DNA from: Janthinobacterium lividum
Lineage (GTDB): Bacteria; Pseudomonadota; Gammaproteobacteria; Burkholderiales; Burkholderiaceae_D
Reading direction: 5' to 3'
NCBI GenBank assembly: GCA_945864765.1
Contig: CAMBDR010000222.1
Coordinates: forward strand, 1-6,996
DNA: 6,996 nucleotides
Positions 4,601 to 6,996 of the stretch are shown here, piece by piece. The first letter of the stretch is position 1. Each line of letters begins with the position of its first letter. The notes beneath the pieces are model-generated. The model ran no database searches and was not told the origin of the DNA. It was given only the letters and a program-made list of their open reading frames with translations. Both the position numbers and the translations under genes were made by a program.

Positions 4601-6996
4601 ACGCCTTGACCACCTTTCAGCAAAGCAATGGTGCCATTGACGGCCACACCGACATCCGCACCTATGAAAAATCGCAAAGCATGTTGGGAATGTTCGCCTT
4701 GAATACCTGGCACAAGAGTGCGGAAATCATTTCGACCATCGCCAAGGGTAGTCAATTTCTTGTCAACACTCAGGCCAACGACGGGCAATGGTATTCGGAC
4801 TATCCAAACGGTTGGTGGATTTCACCGTTTGCCACCAACGGCATCAATGTAAAAAATCTGGTCGATGCCAGCCATAGTCTTAAGCAAGCGCCAAGCGGGA
4901 GCGCAGTAAAATACAGCGAAACCGTTCTGACTGGCACTGGCAACGACGACCCATTTCAGTTGACCAGCGATGCCTCCGGCAATGTTTACGTCGCCAATTA
5001 CACTAGTGGACAAGTATTGCTGCTCAAGAAGGATGGCACGACGCAAGTGTATATGAGTGAAATACGCTACCTCACCGCCTTGGCTTTTGACCGCAATGGC
5101 GTCGCGTATGTATCGTCCTACTTTGGCTTGTATCGCCGCAATTCCGACAGCACAGCAACCAAAATCAGTAGCAAGTCAGGCTCCGGCCTTGCGTTGGGGC
5201 CGGATGGTAATTTGTACATGTCATCCTATTGGGACAATAAAATTTCAAAAATCACGCCTCCGGGTGAGGTGAGCGATTACATCGTTGGTGGTGCGCTTTC
5301 CAAGCCGTGGGGGCTTGCCTTCACCAGTACCGGAGATTTGCTGGTCGCCAACTATGGTGCATTCAATATTCTGCGTTATCATCCTGATCTAACGCAAGAT
5401 GTGGTAGTGGCATTTACTGCCTCCGGCCCACGTAGCTTACAAATAACAGCGAACGGCTGCTTCGTCACCACCGATTCCGGGCTGCTTTTCTATAATAATG
5501 AATGGCATGGCGAGCGTTTGCTGTACGACAAAATAGGCGGCGTCACCATCACCCCGGACGGTAGCTTGGTAGTTGGCAATATCAATAGAAACGCGGTTGT
5601 CAAAGTGACTTCCTCCGCGATTGATACCACGCAATTGCTCGCCAGCATTGATAGCGCCGTCGCCAAAACCACCACATGGCTGCTCAATGATGCCAATGCG
5701 GTCGGCATCAATCATTTAGCGCTGGCGCAGCGTTTGATCGGTCTCAATGCCGCCAAAAAACACTATGAAGGCCATGCATTGGCCGCCACGGCGCAAGCCA
5801 AAATGGTGACGGTCGGCGCGCAATTGCGTAGCGCGGTCAATCCTGACGGCGGCTGGGGCCTACAGCCCGGTATTGGCAGTGATTCGCTGGTGACAGCCCA
5901 AGTTGGGGTAGCGCTGGATTCGCTCAACCCCTCGCCATCCGATCCGATTGTGCAAAATGCGGTGAAATGGCTACTTGGGCAGCAGCGGCTGGATGGCACC
6001 TGGTTTAGCGAAAACCGCATCATGGCCACGCCGCAAGCAACCACCACTTGGGTATCAATCTGGCTGCCGATTGTGCTGGATCGCCTGGGTGGGGTTGATA
6101 CCGACCTCGCCGTCACCTTCCCGCCCAACGTCCAAATGGCGAACCCGGATATTGCGCCGACCACGGTGACGGCCAACAGCGACGGCAGCAAAACTGTTCT
6201 GTGGCATTTGATTGGTGTCACCAGTGCTGGCCGCAAGATCAATTACGACTTGAATCTGGCCGACATGCAAGCAAACGAAGTGCGGCCCGTCTCAAGCGAT
6301 GCGCATCTGACTTTCAAAAATGGCTTTACCGATGGCGTTGTCAACAGCGCCATCGATATTCCACGCGTCGCCGCTTCGGCCTTCCTTGATTTGGGCGTGA
6401 CCACCGACAAATTGTCGTATCCGGCCAATACGCTAGTGCGTATTACTGGCCAGGTGAGCAATACCAGTGCGACCCCGTCTGGTGGCAGCGTTCAGTTTGC
6501 TTTGTATGCACCGGACAATACCTTGATCACGCACCTGACCACACTGCGCTTCGCCGATCTGGCCCCGGCGATGAGTACCGATCTGAATCTGACCTGGAAT
6601 ACCGGAACCTGGGCTGCTGGTGCTGGCTATGCGGTGAAGGCCACTTTGCTCAATCAAACCGGGCAATTGGTGGGTACTGCGCAAAGCCTGTTTACCATCC
6701 GTGGCACTGGTAGTTCCGGCTTTGCCCTCTCCGCTACCATTGCGACCGACAAACAGCTTTACCAGCCAAGCGACACGGTGCGTTTAACTGATCGTTTGAA
6801 TAACCTGAGCCTCAATGCCGGACTCAATGACCTGCAGATTGTTGTTACCGTCAACAACCCGGACGGCACGGTGCGCTTTAGCAAAACCGAAAGCCTGCCA
6901 CAGTTGGCCGCCAACGCTTTCAAGGACTATGGCTATACCTTGCCGCTTAATTTTGGCGCAGCCGGCGTCTACACTGCAAGCGTGGCGGTTAGCACC
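1678..6996 (+). CDS. Giant secreted mosaic protein: two alpha/alpha-toroids, beta-propeller, CXXCH motif and Ig-like domains (3' end outside window)
   Basis: The frame from GTG at 1678 stays open for 1773 codons to the window edge, with no internal stop or frameshift. Domain order by residue: Sec signal peptide 1-30 (cleavage after ALA); toroid 1 at about 34-286, with DGG/DGxW repeat turns at 125-127, 177-179, 225-228 and 266-269; four carboxypeptidase-regulatory-like domains at 295-641; CARDB-like beta domains at about 642-875; a beta linker; CLRCH at 941-945; first part of toroid 2 to about 1070 (DGQW at 1035-1038); a six-bladed propeller at about 1076-1314; rest of toroid 2 at about 1317-1472 (DGGW 1390-1393, DGTW 1439-1442); a DUF11-like beta domain 1473-1567; and two macroglobulin/Ig-like domains from 1568 and 1682, each opening with a TDK..Y.P motif. 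The toroids resemble squalene cyclase/prenyltransferase repeats, but there is no DXDD motif, no Asp/Cys/His zinc triad and no thioester GCGEQ, so catalysis of those kinds is unlikely. The mature part has only three cysteines (941, 944, 1261). It is probably extracellular or outer-surface. Substrate, partners and C-terminal anchor are unknown. Confidence 0.85.
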   Translation, partial: MSLFLRNRANRLLYAVLLYGLCCLCTGALAQTPVAHALAWLNQQVQANGSLNHETESIATPFQSRAEVAFTLKLLASVPGPLANSVNAEADDNTQYLARKLMVLPANEITTANYLTLLLQRQNFDGGFGGGLGYDSHPITTAWAVLALAQGNTGNNGDAIMAANRARAYLLAQLDTDGGLREANDFNRIYLSGIALFSLQTTPDNSSDTAIKRLSDWLLQKQRSDGDWLGDVFLSAHTFAALAPTVTDTSVRSAASQYLLSRQAPDGSWNQDPFVTALALRALSTQPGSTPGPAFATIRGQVVDSGTNIGLSAVTMTLTSLNTVPTKVVTTDSVGNFTLNGVVAGSYTLNASRNGYANRAANVTTVAGQTSNLGILTMAQLKTSAIVRGQITAAGSSAPLAGAVVSLSGAASAAATTDANGRFEISNVTPGAISLSANLAGYQSAAANATALGGQILIFSPTLYLNDQAKPSTMRYFGKVVAAGSALPLAGVAVQVTGSGGNNAAQTTASGQFDLTMNPGTYAANFSLPGYSSVTHSIIGSAGTMIDGGTIALSPIIALSSIKGQVLNPSNAAIVGATVQIVDTTTSATSNSDGRYSLANLSGTSFTVRVSAIGYNSQIVNLQLTGPADITQNFTLAPQEGDALAIGDLLVQPSTVGSAANVTVTTAISNRGSNTAAAVLQLEVSDSSNKVIGKGSAFDSADHVIGQVSLAGGQAMAVKLVWNSAQFPPGDYTLAVRLVEPGSITRATPQGNLIIQRATTVKVTGQAHFNGTITANPPVARAGTHTAIKLSATLQNDGNIALARQSWTLSAINTRDNPLAHAETVIGAATPVASLLTLKFTDWVPTVAADYRLELTAADPAIGKIIGTLFIGDAVRASYSVNKLVVPTGTQTVRGSIAITGQDVAEGNISDPLAPLIKVAVNKAVRFNYQIAVEETLSSRCLRCHVQSQALVGGELTRRLTDSAALTAQRDTILNALTTFQQSNGAIDGHTDIRTYEKSQSMLGMFALNTWHKSAEIISTIAKGSQFLVNTQANDGQWYSDYPNGWWISPFATNGINVKNLVDASHSLKQAPSGSAVKYSETVLTGTGNDDPFQLTSDASGNVYVANYTSGQVLLLKKDGTTQVYMSEIRYLTALAFDRNGVAYVSSYFGLYRRNSDSTATKISSKSGSGLALGPDGNLYMSSYWDNKISKITPPGEVSDYIVGGALSKPWGLAFTSTGDLLVANYGAFNILRYHPDLTQDVVVAFTASGPRSLQITANGCFVTTDSGLLFYNNEWHGERLLYDKIGGVTITPDGSLVVGNINRNAVVKVTSSAIDTTQLLASIDSAVAKTTTWLLNDANAVGINHLALAQRLIGLNAAKKHYEGHALAATAQAKMVTVGAQLRSAVNPDGGWGLQPGIGSDSLVTAQVGVALDSLNPSPSDPIVQNAVKWLLGQQRLDGTWFSENRIMATPQATTTWVSIWLPIVLDRLGGVDTDLAVTFPPNVQMANPDIAPTTVTANSDGSKTVLWHLIGVTSAGRKINYDLNLADMQANEVRPVSSDAHLTFKNGFTDGVVNSAIDIPRVAASAFLDLGVTTDKLSYPANTLVRITGQVSNTSATPSGGSVQFALYAPDNTLITHLTTLRFADLAPAMSTDLNLTWNTGTWAAGAGYAVKATLLNQTGQLVGTAQSLFTIRGTGSSGFALSATIATDKQLYQPSDTVRLTDRLNNLSLNAGLNDLQIVVTVNNPDGTVRFSKTESLPQLAANAFKDYGYTLPLNFGAAGVYTASVAVST
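1777..2535 (+). other. Toroid 1 region (squalene-cyclase/prenyltransferase-like repeats)
   Basis: Residues about 34-286 contain regularly spaced helical pairs, each closed by a short D-G-[GSD]-[FLW] turn: FDGGFGGG at 124-131, TDGGL at 176-180, SDGDW at 224-228 and PDGSW at 265-269. Each turn is followed by a hydrophobic helix such as TTAWAVLALA. This is the QW-like signature of the alpha/alpha-toroid superfamily. The segment has no cysteine and no DXDD, so it is likely non-catalytic. Confidence 0.75.
2560..3600 (+). repeat. Four tandem carboxypeptidase-regulatory-like domains
   Basis: Four copies of about 85 residues (295-381, 382-467, 472-556, 557-641) each follow the same plan: a [RK]G.[VI] opening strand, a central TD..G.F or equivalent (332-337, 418-423, 511-513, 593-596), and a closing GY (355-356, 441-442, 530-531, 614-615). 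These are transthyretin-like beta sandwiches known as spacers or binding modules in secreted proteins. The copies are diverged at the DNA level, so this is an old duplication. Confidence 0.78.
4498..4512 (+). other. CXXCH (CLRCH) heme-c type motif
   Basis: Codons 941-945 of the giant protein read Cys-Leu-Arg-Cys-His, the covalent heme-attachment motif of c-type cytochromes, in a protein exported to the compartment where such heme is attached. The visible mature protein has only one other cysteine. The motif sits at the start of toroid 2, followed by VQSQALVGGEL, a probable helix. Heme binding is inferred; a distal ligand cannot be assigned. Confidence 0.5.
4903..5619 (+). other. Six-bladed beta-propeller segment (Vgb/SMP-30/NHL-like) inserted in toroid 2
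   Basis: Residues about 1076-1314 show six repeats of a strand, a D/P-x-G turn and a second strand: SDASGNVYVANY, FDRNGVAYVSSY, GPDGNLYMSSYWD, TSTGDLLVANYG, TANGCFVTTDSG and TPDGSLVVGNIN. Six such blades are typical of SMP-30/Vgb/NHL-like propellers. Toroid-type DGxW helical repeats occur both before (1035-1038) and after (1390-1393, 1439-1442), so the propeller appears to interrupt one toroid. Confidence 0.72.

Noticed and set aside
1777..6093. A terpene cyclase or complement-like thioester protein
   Set aside because: The toroid repeats are present, but no DXDD, no zinc-ligand set and no GCGEQ thioester motif were found on reading the full translation.
1..6996. CRISPR arrays, tRNA or rRNA genes, insertion sequences, integrase or attachment sites
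   Set aside because: I saw no spaced identical repeats, no transposase motifs, no terminal inverted repeats and no tRNA-like sequence.

Overview
The window looks like accessory chromosomal DNA of a Gram-negative bacterium, plausibly a betaproteobacterium. That guess rests on Sec signal peptides ending AxA|Q, AGG/GGGG-type ribosome sites, moderately GC-rich codon use and AT-rich gaps. I cannot name a genus from the sequence alone.

Layout. (1) Positions 1-247, minus strand: the N-terminal 82 codons of a PLP-dependent cysteine synthase/beta-replacement enzyme that runs off the left edge. (2) Positions 248-538: a divergent intergenic gap with a near-consensus sigma70 promoter (TTGACA, 17 bp, GATAAT) facing right, overlaid on short unrecognised open frames. 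(3) Positions 539-1420, plus: a secreted 293-residue choice-of-anchor A domain protein with no C-terminal anchor. (4) Positions 1421-1677: a leader region with three tandem 9-bp A-tract repeats, a possible promoter and two hairpins, one followed by a T-run. (5) Position 1678 to the right edge, plus: one uninterrupted frame of 1773 codons, still open at the end of the window. It encodes a giant secreted mosaic protein.

The giant protein is the main object of interest. After a signal peptide it reads: an alpha/alpha-toroid of the prenyltransferase/squalene-cyclase fold; four tandem carboxypeptidase-regulatory-like beta domains; CARDB-like beta domains; a CXXCH heme-c type motif that starts a second toroid; a six-bladed beta-propeller apparently inserted into that toroid; the rest of the toroid; and then a DUF11-like and two macroglobulin/Ig-like beta domains. 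The visible mature part has only three cysteines, and two of them form the CXXCH. No terpene-cyclase DXDD motif and no thioester GCGEQ motif is present, so the toroids are probably scaffolds or binding surfaces rather than cyclases.

How the genes work together is inference. The two rightward genes both encode exported proteins and may contribute to one cell-surface or matrix structure, possibly with a redox element. The leftward PLP enzyme looks like an unrelated neighbour.
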